The position numbers and the translations under genes were made by a program. Below are positions 1-13,888 of a stretch of 39,450 bases of DNA, in pieces. Positions within the stretch are counted from its first letter, which is position 1. Every line of letters begins with the position of its first letter. Origin of the DNA: Condylostoma magnum (taxonomy: Eukaryota > Ciliophora > Heterotrichea > Heterotrichida > Condylostomatidae); assembly GCA_920105805.1 (NCBI GenBank), contig CAKKTI010000183.1, positions 1 through 39,450 of the forward strand, written 5' to 3'. The notes below the pieces were generated by a model that worked only from the letters and a program-made list of their open reading frames with translations, was not told the origin of the DNA and ran no database searches.

Positions 1-3000
1 AGTATTATCTAGTTATAAACAAGAGAGATCAAGTTTACGTCATATGATGCAATAAATCAAATGTATGTTGAGCTAATTGAAGGCGAGTTCACATCTGGGT
101 ATTTGGTCAAGAAGTAATCTCAATGGGAGGATTATAAGGAAAGTTATATTGAGATAAAGTAAGGGTAAACTGTTGATATAATGATAAAATACAACAAGCC
201 TTTAGAATCTTAAGTAAAACTTGCTCCACTGGTTCCAAGATCAATTTAAAATAACATCTAATTCCTATCATCCTAAAATTTCACAATTGATATGAATGAA
301 CAAGAAATAACTATCGGCATAAAGGTGCTTTAAAGTGAAGACTTATAAATAGGCTATTATAAAATACGATGGTAAGTTTTTGAAGGACTTCAGAATAGTT
401 TAACCTACACTCCTCCTTAAGATCTGACGATAAGAATCATAAGTACATAAAAGTACGGATTTACCTGTAGGCATGTTGGAGGATTTAATAGTATAGAATG
501 GTTTGCTGTAGAGATTGAGCAGGTTCCAGACTTTCATCTTACAGGAACCTTAATAGAGCCTGCTTCTGAGTCCTACTTTTAGGTACTGAGCGAAGAAATC
601 TACTTCAACGAGAATAAAAGAGCCAACTTGATACAGGGGCAAAGAACTAGCGAGAATGCAACTAATATTGAATTTGCTTATATTCTATCAGGGCAGGAAG
701 CTAATCTATACGAGCAAAAGGCAACGTGCTTAATAAATTAACCTGCTGATATAAAGGAAGAAGCAGTAGAGCTATAGTGCTGGCAAGATGAGGAAACACT
801 TTAAATAAAGTGCATATCCAACTTACCTACACCTATTGAGCTTGTATTAAAGGTGAAGGGGAATCCAATTACTCTAGAAAGCATTTTCTCAAACTCCTAA
901 GTTGAATTCACCCAAAATATCCAAACTTTGAAGAATTATAGATGGGACAGAAGCTAGAACCTTAATCAGGAGCAAATATTAAACAATAACTTAAAAGAAC
1001 ATATTACAACTGTTAGGTATGGATTCTTTTTCCTAAAAGCGAACCAAGAATAAGTTATTATTGAGCCTAAACTATTTTATAAGCAAATTGGCTACGAATT
1101 TGAGTATAGATCATTATTATAAAAGGAGGATATAAAGACATTCGAGATATAACCGAATCCTTGGCATAGAGGAACTTTTATTTGGCTATATTATGATAGA
1201 ATGATCGAAAATCTGGACGTACAAAATGCTATAGATAGAATTATGTAAGAAAAAGGCGTATCTGAATCTTAGATTTTCCAAATCGAAAACAAAACTGAAA
1301 AAAATGAGTAAAGAGAGTTACTGTTTTATGTTTATATAGAAAACCGAAAAATACGGGAAACTTAAAGAAATGAGGAAAAATCTGATGGAGAATAAAGAGT
1401 CTTATAATCTCTATATTACGAAGAACTCACGGATCTAGATTCATCCTCTTGTTAAAATTTGTTTAAGGAATTTTAGGATCTGTGTACTTAAATCTAATCA
1501 AAGGGGGAAATTAGTATTCAAATTGAAGAGCAAACTTCGAATAATTAACCAGATGGATCAATTTTACTTAATGTAACACCCAGTGTAAAAAGTACATGTT
1601 GCTGTATTGCGAATGAATATACTGATACTAACAGTATATAGTAAAATCCTGAATTTGTGTTCTATGGCATTGACAAAAATTTTGAATAAACTGGCCATTA
1701 CCAGTGCAAAACGTAAGATCAATAGAGTGATTCTATTATTATTCTTATATAAGGGCTAAATGCTCGTTAACCTTACAAAGTATAATGCTCTTGCTTTGAT
1801 AGCTCTCCCTTTTATAATCAACCTCTGATACAAGATTTTAATTCATAAGGAACCTTAGAAGACCCTATTTGTTCTTATAAGAGATCGTATGATAAATCAT
1901 TGAACGTATGCTATTGTGCAAATTGTGAAGATGAGGAATCAAATTCTACCATTTAATATGATGATACAGAAAATTTAACTTCTGAGGAGGAAGACCTTAT
2001 AGGCTAAATAGGTCTTTTTGTAACAACTAGCATTCTATTCGGAGGATTCGGTTTACTCAACAGTTTATAGCTTATACTTTTAATACCTCTGATGAATGTA
2101 AAAGTACCTCCAAGACTATTGAACTTAATTAAAAAATTTGCTGAAGAGGAAATGTTTAACATATTCAATAGCGAAGTTGATACAATGAAAAGATATGACC
2201 ATTTACCTATGGAAACAGCACAGAATATGGAGTATGATTCTAATTTGTTCTTGTATAATTGTGGAGGCTGGCTGACCGTTTACATTCTTATAAGAACTTT
2301 ATGATTAATTCATTACAAAATCATGCAAAAATGGAGTATTCCAAAACTTTTACGTAATGTTACAGATTAAGAAAACAGTTTTTAAGAAGGATTTGATGAT
2401 GAATAAAAGGTTGATGCTGGACAAACCGGTGAAAATGAATAAAATGCTGAACAAACCAATGATTAAGAAAATAATGAAGAAAATGATTAAGAAAACAATA
2501 ATAATTAAAACGATAATAACTAAAACAATAATAATTAAAACGGTAATAACTAAAACAATAATAATTTACGATGCAGATTATGCAGGAGAATTTCAAAAAG
2601 CTTCATTTCATTTTTTTAAGATAAAATATTGAATTCTATACTTGTAATGGTAAGTCCTATGACGTATATACTAAATTTCGGAATAATTTTACATAGATTC
2701 TGGCTTGAAGCGTTCCTAGATATTTTAGTAGCTGGTGCCCTGCAGATAGAAAGTTTTAACTATTAGAACAAAATCTAGATGCTTAATTATTTCTTTAGCT
2801 TCATTTTTATCATATACTTAATCAATTATGTAGTTGTTTAATTCAACTAGATTAGGCAAATTTGGGAATAATATAAGGAGTCAGATAATTAAGAAGACCT
2901 CCTACAATCATAGGTTAAATTGAAATTATATAGTTATTTGCAAAAAGAATAAGGGATTACATGGAAAGTAAAAAATTGGCTTAAATACTCTCTCTTTGGA

Positions 3001-3795
3001 AGTTCTGAAATTCCTGAAGAATCATAAAATTGGGAGCTTGTAAAGGATTTTAACTTATCTTAATGGATGAATACATAATACAATACTGTGTTCTTATTAA
3101 TAAGATTATCCTTGGTAGCTAATATATTTTTGCTAAGGAGCTATCCTTAAAATCAATTGATCCTTTGCATTATCCTGATATCTATTTAACCTATAATTTG
3201 CTTACTTTATTAACCATTTGATAGTAAAGTTGATACATGGCTTAACTCACTCATCGAGTTATTAACTATTTCTCTTTATGTTTTGGTATTTTTTTATAAT
3301 TTTACGAAATATACAGATGAAATACGTGAGTTTGATTTAGAATATGATTTTGATTATCTTTCATGTATGTTTGCTTTTATTTACGTCCTGCAGTTTATTT
3401 AATTTATAAGTGAATGATTTACTGGCCAGGCTTGCTGGAATTATGAATCATACTGGAAATCTTACATTACTCAGACAGCAACAACATTTAAAGGCTTGAT
3501 GGATTAGTAATCATTAATGACTGATGCTTAACTATGAGAAATCAGGTAAGTTTATAATGATATTTAGTAATATAACAATTGAATATTTAATCGATTGTTT
3601 ATACAAATACAGCAATAAGCATAATAAAATAATCAAGGTAATCAAGGTAATCAAGGTAATCAAGATAATGCATGATAAATTAGTTAGTAAATTCGGAAAA
3701 TACATTAGCCTTTATTTAATTTCTTATTCTTAGTTATCAGCATTAATTTTACGCTCAAAATTTACAAATGTTCCAAATCTGTGATTATTTTATGA
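1..3795 (+). CDS. Large multi-pass membrane protein with Cys-rich ectodomain (5' truncated)
   Basis: Frame 1 is open from the first base with TAA/TAG read as Gln. I do not recognise a specific family. About the first 660 residues look like an extracellular beta-rich region ending in a Cys-rich stretch (a CCC near nt 1600, then several CxC and C-x2-C pairs to about nt 1940). Hydrophobic segments follow from about nt 2005, with more near 2640-2850, 3090-3210 and 3250-3410. This layout is common among ciliate 'transmembrane protein, putative' families. An Asn/Gln-rich linker encoded by a 30-bp repeat lies near 2492-2567. In-frame TGA at 2302, 3415, 3535, 3586 and 3673 is read as Trp. The end is uncertain: TGA 3793 is preferred because the last sense codon of the TAA/TAG/TGA set is 87 nt upstream, but TAG 3508 or TGA 3673 are possible. 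The start lies outside the window. Confidence 0.7.
2492..2567 (+). repeat. 30-bp tandem repeat encoding Asn/Gln-rich linker
   Basis: About 2.5 copies of a 30-bp AT-rich unit beginning aaaacaataataatt. Each copy consists of two related 15-bp halves. The repeat stays in frame with the surrounding membrane-protein ORF and encodes runs of Asn separated by Gln (TAA), probably a flexible cytoplasmic linker between membrane segments. A length change in 15-bp steps would keep the frame. Confidence 0.8.
3631..3669 (+). repeat. 9-bp tandem repeat (Asn-Gln-Gly)
   Basis: Three exact copies of aatcaaggt followed by a diverged fourth (aatcaagat). In frame 1 this encodes Asn-Gln-Gly repeats using CAA, in a gene that otherwise mostly uses TAA/TAG for Gln. 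That the frame makes a coherent low-complexity repeat is part of the reason for extending the membrane-protein gene beyond the earlier TAG/TAA candidates near 3508. Confidence 0.75.
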
Positions 3796-3856
3796 AGCCA
3801 AAAGTTCTATAGTTTATCACTATCAAATATAATTAACTGAAAGGAATACTATAATT

Positions 3857-4201
3857 ATGTCCTTCGTCTTAATAGATAAAAATTCAAGACGACAGTAAAA
3901 TGGGAAAATATGTTGCATTGTATTAAATTAATCATGAGCAGATAAGCAAATATTAGCTATTCATAATCTATTTATGCAATATACGCAAGTATTATAACTG
4001 TCATTTAGACTATTATTTGAAAATAATGCTTTTACCGCTATTAGATTTATTGTAATTCGAAGTTAACAGGCTTCTGTATTACATTTTTATAACATCTGTT
4101 ATAAATTCGAGGAATACTTATAATGCAAGTAAAGGTTGCATTTCCCTTTAAAAAGCAGAACAACTATTTTATTACGGAACAATGTAAATAACTACACTTA
4201 G
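3857..4201 (+). CDS. Possible small protein, unrecognised
   Basis: The 489-bp gap between the membrane-protein gene and the convergent MFS gene holds this ORF of about 114 residues, read with TAA/TAG = Gln and one TGA = Trp. The predicted protein has mixed composition with hydrophobic helices (for example LQLSFRLLFENN) and looks more like a protein than random AT-rich translation, but I recognise no domain. The preferred stop is TAG 4199, followed directly by TAA 4202. The gap from the last sense TAA is only about 70 nt, shorter than in the other genes. Nothing else is seen in the rest of the gap. A non-coding explanation is equally possible. Confidence 0.3.
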
Positions 4202-4284
4202 TAAAACTTAAATCATTGAAACAAACCCTACCATTTTACCTTGGAAAACATTAGAAGCCAATTTAGCAAAAATCAATTACAAAA

Positions 4285-5547
4285 CTATACAATAAACTTT
4301 GTAAGACTTTTCCTGTAGATCTTTACTCTTTCGTCTGAAGTCAACTGAGCTATATAAATAGCTACCATAATAATGCCACCCACCAAAAAACAGATTCCTT
4401 AGTAGTCGATTGATTACCTTAATTACATTATCAAAGCAACAGATACAGTGGATACGCCAGTTCCAATAAGCCCATAACCATAAACCTTTGAGCCGACTTT
4501 GTCTCCAAAAATTTTCCCACTTTACAAAAGGATTAAAGGATAGATAGCTGAGCAACTTAAAAACGATAAAACGATGATTCCGCAATAAACCATAGAATAA
4601 TGCATAGCAAAGGGAAAAGAACAGCAGATTAGCCCCATTAGAATAGCAAGAGAGGTCACTACAGCTTTAAATCCGATTTTTTCAGCTAAAAAGGCCCAAA
4701 AGAATCTCCCCATTAAATTAAACATATATCCGATTGACATTGACATAGTAATTAGTTTATCATCCTTTATATAGATCATTCCGATGACTTTGCTATAAAC
4801 TATGATATAAGCAATAAAATGTCCTAGTAGGAATGAGATTAGGAACAGGTATAAGAATTGTCGAGTATAAACAGCTTACTTTAGGCCAGCTTGATCTTAC
4901 ACTTTAGCACTCTCAGCTTTAGAATGAACAGAAATCAGCATTCCCTACAAAACTCCAAATAACAGAAATCCAGCGGCTACTAAAAACAGTAGTTTGGGAA
5001 ATTTATCAATAACATCGATGGGGAATAGTCCAGAACTTGCACTTTAGGCTTAATTGTCAGGATTGCAGATTAAAGTAAAGAAAATTCCGTAAAATCCCAT
5101 TCCTAAACTAAAACAAGCTGATATTACACCAGATACCATAGATTTCCTGTCTGAAAAATATGACCAGATTGGGTATACTGGTATGACTAACAACATACCG
5201 CAAGCAAGACCTGCACAAGAGGCAAATCCAAAGCAGGATATGTATACAGAATACGTGGAATATGCACACAAGAAGCTCGTAAGGTACAGCAATGTACTTA
5301 GCCACAAGCACATTCTATACCCAATTTTACTCTCTAGAAAAGGAGTCAAAGCCAGTGAAAGAGTTTCTGACATATAGCTACAGGGGTACACCCATTCGAA
5401 TATATCTCTGTCTAATCCAGGATTGTAATAGCTGTGATAGGATTAGAAGTATAGAGCTAGAGTAGGCCAGGCGTGGGGAAATGATGACAGGACTGATGCT
5501 ATGCATCCTCCTAGTAAGCACATGTAAGCTTAGTAGTTTTGTTTCAT
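4285..5547 (-). CDS. Major facilitator superfamily transporter (MCT/OFA-like)
   Basis: A 420-residue multi-pass membrane protein with about 12 hydrophobic segments, the usual MFS length. The N-terminal half has a loop SDRKSMVSG followed by a Gly-rich helix (FSLGMGF), resembling the FPDKRGLASG loop of monocarboxylate and oxalate:formate-type carriers. The second half contains another conserved-looking loop (GRFFWAFLAEKIGFK) equivalent to the repeated MFS loop 8-9. It is probably a plasma- or organelle-membrane carrier of a small organic solute; the substrate cannot be told. All five Trp codons I read are TGG. The preferred stop is TAG at 4285-4287, 112 nt after the last sense TAA; TGA at 4273 is the next alternative. 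The start at 5547 is the first Met. It lies only 10 bp from the start of the divergent gene; a second Met nine codons in is possible. Confidence 0.85.
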
Positions 5548-5557
5548 TTAATTATAT
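5548..5557. promoter_or_regulatory. 10-bp gap between divergent start codons
   Basis: Only 10 bp (all A/T) separate the start codons of the MFS gene and the giant helicase gene. If both starts are right, both 5' leaders must be minimal or overlap the opposite coding region, so promoter elements must lie inside coding sequence or in this gap. No motif can be defined from one example. Confidence 0.5.
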
Positions 5558-8500
5558 ATGGAAAAAGTTGGTTAAATTAGAAGAAGTTTTCTAGAAATTA
5601 AATAAATGGAAGAAATTAGCTGATTTTAAACTGACTTTTTTGAAAATTGGATCAAAGTGTTTAGAGGGAAATTAGTTTGCAATATCAAGTTTTTGGTTAA
5701 AAAAGTGCAGGACTGTTTTTTAAGGAAGTCTATTAAAAGGATTTTGTTGTAAAAGTAGGGAAATAGGAGGTACTGCTTGTTACTAATTGATGAAATTATT
5801 AAATTATAGTTGTTTTGGGATAGATATGATATTTCTCGGTAGTTAAAGAGCTCTTATATATTGATTGAGAAAAGAATTAATTAGAGCTCATTTTCTATTA
5901 CATAGAAGAGTGTAAAAGAATTATTCAAAGGGTAAAAATGATAATGATTTACAGATATTATAGGCACTGATACCATTGTATTTTACGAGTACTTTGATAT
6001 AATGTAGACTAATTAAGTATTTAACGGAGTCATTATATAATAGACAAATAATACAAAGTTGTAAATGATTGTCTATCAAACTAATCATTTATTCCCTGCT
6101 ATCATTTCTGATATAAATTATTCTAAAAACTAGTTTAAGATATAGTATTAGGGCTAAACTATAGCCATAACAGATGTAAAGTACAAATACTTAAAATGCC
6201 TAAGAAAAATATAATTCTAGTGTATATAAATTGAATTAAAAGAGTAGTTGAATTAAATTTATATCGTTATTCCATAGTAAAATGTATTAACAGTATTCCT
6301 AACCGGTCTGATTAAAATACAAAAGAAGGTTAATAAGTAGAAGTTAATACGTATTTAAAGAAAGGTGTAAAACTTTTATAGGACTAAAAGAGCACTACCT
6401 GGATAAGGAGTATTAGAAAACGACATATCTTCTATTACCTAGTCTTATCCTGCAATAAGCTATTTGTTTTAAAAGTTATAAAACGAAAAGATTCCAATAA
6501 GTGAATTCAATAGCAAATTGCTCAGAATAAAATAAGCATTTTCTATATGCATCCTTTACTTAAATAATTAAATAATAGTTTCTGTATATTTTGTCATAAA
6601 TATAACCCTTCTAGTTTTAAAAGTTATTTATTCCCTATTTCTACTTATTACACCTATCACCTCTATTTCTTTAAATCTTATAATAGAAATGATAGATATT
6701 TAAGGCTAAGTAGGCAATATACCAAAAGCATTTAGAAAGGACATAGCTTAAAGCTGTCAAATACTTTCTAATAGAATCTTAAAACTAAAAGATGACTGTA
6801 AAAAGTATAAGTAATACCAAGAGTTGCCAGATGAACCTCCAAAGCACGATTTATTCAACTTTCTCTAATGAATTGAAATCAATGATAATATCTTTGAGAA
6901 TGAAATGCATGAAGGAATCACCTTTTACTAAACATATAATCTATCAGAGCTTCTAATGAGATAAAGTTTTGAGTTATTTATGGCTACTTATGATTTCTAT
7001 CATGACATGTAAGACATATATTGGTAAATTCACATTGCTCCAAAGCTAATCAGAAAATTATACAATCTATCTGTTGATAAGCTTACCTAGTTTATTATTG
7101 TCATGCATCAGATTTAATAGGGAATATTTAGTCCTTAAAATCCAAACTTTAAAGTAATTCAAGAAGGACCGTGCTAAAACATGGTGTTTTTATCTTATCA
7201 GCTGAATACAAACTAATCATTAATTTTCTGTACAGAGCAAAACAGATTCCCAATACTAAGAAATGGAATAGTAGAGTAGTACTATTTCATTAACTTTATT
7301 AGATTTATTGACATTGTATAATAAGGTAAAGAATTTTTCACGGCATAAAATTATTCAAGTAGACTTTAAGATGATATTGATAAATGAATTGAGCCAAATG
7401 GGGAATACATTAATGATGTTGATAGGCATATAAATGACTTCTATAATTGTGTAAGTTGTTATGGCTCTATTTGTCATCCTTTGTAAACCCCAAATTTGAA
7501 GTTGACTGAGTAAGAATAATTGAATTTAAAGTTTGATTAAGATACTAGAAGATGGAAGCCATAGGAAATACTAGTTGAAGAGTACGATGAGTATTAAGAA
7601 GATGAGTTAACTGAATAAATAATGCAGCAATTAACCAATAACTAAAATTGCAAAAGCTTTATCAATTTAATTGATACTATACCTAATTTCCAGATACAAT
7701 TAACTGAAGAGCAAAAGAAAATAATCGGAACTCCTGGAAATGTTGTAGTTTTGGGCCGATCTGGAACCGGTAAAACTACTTGCGCTATTTTAAGACTATT
7801 TGCAAGTGAAGTAGTCTTTAAATACAAGAAGATCTAAATTCTTAAATAACAAGAATTATTACCAGCAGATTACCAATTTAGTGGCCAAGATTTGGAGACA
7901 GACTCTGGCTTAAACAGTGTTTTAGTTACAGCCTCTCCAGTATTGTGTAATGAAATCAAAACTTACTACAAGCAAATAACAACTTACCTCAAGTAAAAAC
8001 TAATGGAAAAGTAGTAAGATGTAGTAGAATTATAAGAAAACTAAGATGAATCAGAAATTAAACCTCCCTATTCATTTAGAAACATCAATAGTAGCCAATT
8101 CCCTCTCTTTATTACTATAAGGAAACTAATATTCATGCTGGAGTCAACTGTAAAGTAACCTTTCTTTTAGCGTGATAAAAATGGGAAAATTATAGGATTG
8201 AGTGATAATTTTGACTGGCATAATGAAATGGATGGAGTAACATACATTGATGATAAGTTTAAGCATAGAGGACAGTCAGAATAAGATATAGATGATGTAT
8301 TGCCCTAATAAAAGGCTCCTTAAAGACTGTAAAGGTAGATTTTGAGTGGCACTAGGAAAGAAGAAGTGAATTTTGCTGTTTTTGAAAGAGAATTTTATAA
8401 TGGCTTAAAACGCAAAAGTTAAACAATAAATTCTCTGATAGTTTGATCTGAAATTTAAACATTCATCAAAGGCTCTGCATAGAGTCATCTATATCCTAGT

Positions 8501-11500
8501 GGCATACTTCCAATAAGAGATTATCTACAACTCTCTCGAAGTAATGATTTCCTAACATAAAAGCAAAAGTATGATGTATATGATACAGTAAAACAATATG
8601 AAAACTGGAAATAGTAATAAAACTACTATGACATTTTTGACTTGATAAACTACACCATAAAAAACATCAACTTCTATGGTTATTTAGGAGTCCCGATTCA
8701 TTACTTAATGTTAGATGAGGTATAAGATCTAAGCCCAGCTTGCATATTGCTTCTTCTTTTAGTAACAAAGGGAAAGGTTTTCCTTGCTGGTGATACGGCG
8801 TAAACAGTAGCAAAGGGATCTTCATTTAAATTTGCTACTCTTAATCAGCTGTTTAGGCACGAACAGATCAGAATTCCACCCCCTAAGTTACAACAATTAA
8901 CTATCAATTTCAGAAGTCACAACCAAGTATTAAGAATGGCTAATAGTGTAATTTCAGCTCTTGAAACACTGTTTCCTGATAATATTGATTTCATGCATAA
9001 AGAAAAGAGCAGAATTAGAGGGCCAATACCAATTATTCTGTAATCTAATGATCCTCATCATTTAGCTATGATGCTTTTTAATCAAACATAGGAAAAAAGT
9101 GATAGATTAATTGGAGAATTCGGCTGTAATTAAGTTATTTTGGTAAAAGACTAAGCTCATAAGTAGGGAATTCCTTAATTACTAAGGCATGCGTTATGTC
9201 TTACTATATATGAAGCTAAAGGACTGGAATTTGACGATGTAATTCTTTATGATTTCTTTATAGATAGTGTACCTAATAAATGGAGCATAATGGGAAAGCT
9301 TAATAAAAGAAATTTTAATATGAATTATGAGCCTGAAACACTGGAACAACTAGAACAGTTCTAATTAAAGGATCTTTAGTACACTGGGCATTTTGATAGC
9401 TCTAAAAACGGGTAATTATGCAGTGACTTAAAGCAACTATATGTAGCAATCACAAGGGCTCGGAAAAGGATTATAATATTTGATAGAGACTCATAAAACA
9501 GGCATTTTATGTAAGAGTACTGGGATCATATGGGAGTGACTAATAATGTCAGCATTTAAATCAATGAAGGATAAGTTGATTTTGTTCCATCTAAAGAACG
9601 GTTAAATTTTTAGAACTAGAAGTAATCCTCGTCGTTAAATTGAAAAGCATAAGGAGATGCAATGATGGCCCAATCCTTGTTTTAATAGGCTGAGTATTGC
9701 TATAAAAAGGCAGGATTAGATTATGAGTATACTAAGGCTAAGGCTCTACGCTTAGCATAATAAGCTAGTGAGCTGACAAGTGCAATAGAAAGTAGTATTA
9801 GCTAAGAGAAATTGATAGAGTATGATCCATAGGGGTAATCTTATCTACATTATTTATTAGACAAAGTTCATTTAACTACTAATCCTAAATACACTAGAAA
9901 TACAGCTTTTAAGGCTATTAAAGTGTATTAAAAGAGTGGAAATTTGTTCTTTTAGATTGGCATGAACAAATAAGCTGCAAGGAGCTATAGTTCATGTGGA
10001 TTGTATGGCTAAGCTGCGGAATGCTTCGAGAAATTAGGAGAAATTCACTTGGCAGCTGAAGCATATTATTGTAATAAAGATTATGAAAATGCACTAAGAC
10101 TTTTCGATTAATGTGGAGAGTATAGTAGAATCATAAAAATCTATTAACAGTAGAAAAATTGAAAGTTTCTTTTGACTTTAGTTGAATCTGAGTAAATTGA
10201 TATTGATCAGAAATAAAAGCTGAAAATTGTTAAATAGTGTTTTAAGAATATTTTGGGTGAAATAGTAGAGAGTGCTACTGTTGAGAGTAATAAGATGCAT
10301 GATAATAAAGTTATTTAAGAAGAAGAGGAAAATGAGGAAGAATTAGATGAAAAAGATTAGCAGAATTCTGATTTTTCTTTACTTTAAAATTCTTAACTGG
10401 ACGCCTCAAGTTTTGAAGTACTTGAAAGCTCTGACTTTTCTCTGCTTTAATCAGATAGTGATTCAGCTTTTACTTTACTGGACATTAATCCTAATGATGA
10501 GTGGCTTTCATTAGATAAGAAGTCGATAGTAGAGTCTTTGGATTCAGATGTAAACTCAGCTGAGTTTTCTGCTATAGATAATTACTAATTTGATATCCTA
10601 TCTTAAAACTGTAAGTTGATTCAGAATAGACCTGAGATATTTATAGAGGACGAGCTATTATCGCAACTTGTTCAGTACTGCTCCCTTGCATATGATGATT
10701 TGATATAATTACTATTGTAAAACCGATCTAGCAAATCGTTATTACACTAAAAGGACGATTATCCTTAGAAGGAAGCAATGTATCTGATTGATATAGACAA
10801 TATATCAATTGACTTAATCAATTTAATCCTTGATATTCTGGAGTATTTTGAGCATTATAAACTCTGTATAATCATATGTAATAGGTATTATCTGAAAGAT
10901 AGAATTGGAAGGTTTTTAGTAAGTTTAGGTTTTAAGTATACAAATATACTAAGCCTAAAATCTCTGCAAATACATTCAAAAATTGTTAGAAAAGCTTAGC
11001 AAAAGAGATCAATCATTGCTAGTACTGCATTGAATAATATATTCGATACAATTAATATTGATTTCTTAAAGTATGATAAAGATAGTTAATAGTGTATTGG
11101 AATAGAACATTATCAAGCACTCATTTTGTAGGGATATTGGAAAAAAGTAGTTCTACTCTTAGATGTAGATAGTGCTTTAGCTTTATGTGATACCTTTTCT
11201 GATTTTAGTACATTTAATTAGCTGTTTAACTACTATAGTGATAAATGTGAACTAGATCAAAACTAAGCTTTTATGGTAAATTTATGCATCTAATTCTAGT
11301 AAAATAATAAACTTTATCCTATAACTTTGGACAAATAGCTTACATAAGTAAACGAAGCTAGTAACAGTAATAATTTAAGCAAATAATTCAAATTTAATCA
11401 ATTGTATAAGAAAATAATATTAGGTAACGTTGAAAGCGATTTAATGCTTACACAAATAACTAAAGCTGTAGATTTGATAATAAAGGCTTATAAGAATGAA

Positions 11501-13888
11501 AAATAAGTAAACAATCCTATGAAAGTGTATGATGCTGTATCATTCATAGTACAATTAATAGCAGCTGTTAAATAGAGTATGAAAGTCAAATAATTACTGT
11601 CCTTACTTAAATATCAAGAAATGTAAAACTTCCTTTTTGCTTTTCGATATATCCTTAATACTATAAATCACTACAAAACTAGTTCAACAATTACTGATTT
11701 AACATTCTACATTGTAGAAGCTACTTTAAATCCCTTTGGCATAAGACTCATCAAATAATCAGATGCAACTAGAATTTATCCAAGTAACACCCATTGCATC
11801 ATCAACATAACTTCTGGAATTCTTAACGATTTTGTTAAAACAAATGAAAATATTAATAATAGATTAACTGAAATAAAGTAATACGTTGAAAAGATTTAAG
11901 AATAAGAAGACTTAAAACAAGAATTGACTTAAAAATTGATAGAAAATCTTGAATCTGAGAACATCTATATAGCTGATATTGATGCGTAAAATCTAATAAC
12001 TCCTTTAAAACTAGTAGCTAAATAGATTATTGAACTATTATCGAATTAGATGCTAGCAATTATACAGAATAGAGTAGGTATGCTTGATAGGATAAGAGTT
12101 TAATAATGGAGCATTAATTAATAACTAAATTACTCCCTAATGCTGACTTAAGCAAATATATGCATAGGTGGTGAGTTATTCTACATGAAATAATTGTACA
12201 AGGAATTTGGAATAGAATGCAAAGGAATATTGCTAAGTTTTATAAGGAATCGTGAAGCAGAGTTAAATCCTAATTTTTAGGAAGAGATTGAAAGAATTAA
12301 AATTTTGATTGAGGAACAATGAAGACTTCGGGACAATCAATCAATTTCTAAATTTGTCTAAAATCTTAGATATAAGGCAATTAATAGGAATTCCAAAGCT
12401 TTAGAAAAAAGACTAAGATTTCTTTAAGGATATATTAATAAAGATAAAGCAGAATTCAAACACTCATTTGAACATAAAATTGATTTATATTTCTAAGCAT
12501 TGCATCAAATTCCTAGTGAAATATCGTTTCTAGGTAAGTAATATCTATATGACTTAATGACTACGAAATTTTAAAAGGCATTAAATTTACCAGATTATGA
12601 GGCAATCCAAGAGCTTCAGTTAGCTTTTAAATTCAGTGTACTTGGAGATTATCAACTATTTTACTAAGAAATGTTGAGATCACGATATAAATTGATAATG
12701 AATAAGCAAATACACTAGAAAGTTAGTAAGATATCAGAGATGTATTATTATGAAACTGCTCATTGTGATATAAGGGCTTATGTATATCAAGGGAATATAC
12801 CGAAAGCAGCTACTACTGTATTCAATTATGTTGACTGCCAATATAAGTGCTATGATGCTGAAAAGTAGTTTTCAATATACTCTCTTGGCTTAAATTTGCT
12901 AGTTTTTTGCAAAACGATAAGTGATGAGCTTTAAGAGAATGATAATGACTTATAAATTGTAAAAACGTTTTATAATGATTTAATAGAAGCTCTGGACTCT
13001 GCCTTTTATGTGTTCCAGTATAATTTCATATAAGTAAATCCGAATTTTAGATAGACTATTTCAACCTATATATAAAAGCTATTTAAATATTTATACTCAG
13101 CATGTCTTATATTCTAAAAGGAGTATAGCCTCAATGTGATACAAATTGTTAAGAAATATGATATTTCAAGCGGGTATGAGAATCAGTAATATTGTGCTAG
13201 GTTATTGTTGTTACAGTAATCTGATGATATAGAAGCTATTAAAATACTATCTACCTGAAAATAAAATAGCTAAGTATGTAATATCCTAGTAGAAAGAATT
13301 ATTGATCAAAATGAATACTTACAAAATCTTCCCAACTATTTCGAGTCCTAACAAATGGGAAAAGAATAGTTATTTGATGAATAAGTTTAAATTTGCAATC
13401 ATATGATTATTTCTTAATTACTCAATAAGATTAAAAGGCAAAGACAAAATAAAAGATTCAAATGTCGTAGTAAATTAAACTTCTAATCTATTGGGAATAA
13501 TAGGTTAATTCATTAGATAGGATTAAAGCATGATTTAAATGAAACAGTGAAATAAAGGTATTAGAAATCTCCTATGTTATAAAGGTATGTAAGATAGTTA
13601 ACAAAACTGTAATTCACATTATTCAATACTATGTATTCCTCTAATCTAATTGATAACGTAGATTTTCATTATTTGTTTGATTCAATGCAATACATAAAGA
13701 ATAAATCATAGTTAATAGATGATTGCTTAGTGAACTCAAATGATGTTTACTTAGATTAGGAGTTATAATCAGTTTAAGTTGAAAGAGAAGAATTAAAAGA
13801 ATGGATATTAGTTAAAATTCCGGCTATGAATGATAAAATCAAATTAAAGCTTAAAAGATGGACTCTTAGATGGGGAAGTTATAAGTAG
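5558..13888 (+). CDS. Giant TRANK1-like UvrD/Rep (SF1) helicase-TPR protein
   Basis: One TAA/TAG = Gln frame of 2,776 codons. The SF1 motifs appear in order: Walker A GRSGTGKTT (about residue 735), motif II LMLDEVQDLSP (about 1052), motif III AGDTAQTVAKG, motif IV NFRSHNQV, motif V YEAKGLEFDDV and motif VI LYVAITRARKR (about 1292). The Gln of DEVQD and of GDTAQ is encoded by TAA. A TPR-like region follows (about 1362-1545; AEYCYKKAG, AAECFEKLG), the architecture of TRANK1-type proteins. TGA at 8444 and 9641 falls on Trp positions that I recall as typical for that family (VWSEI..FIKG; NWKAQGD). The long C-terminal part is helical and unassigned. The role is unknown; ATP-driven nucleic-acid translocation is expected from the motifs. 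The stop TAG 13886 follows 36 codons free of TAA/TAG/TGA; later TAAs at 13904-14033 are alternatives. No intron or frameshift was seen. Confidence 0.85.

Noticed and set aside
2360-2596. - strand Tyr/Phe-rich ORF
   Set aside because: Antisense of the Asn/Gln repeat in the membrane-protein gene.
4277-4585. - strand ORF with many Trp overlapping the MFS 3' end
   Set aside because: It is another frame of the MFS gene; the MFS frame gives the expected last membrane helices.
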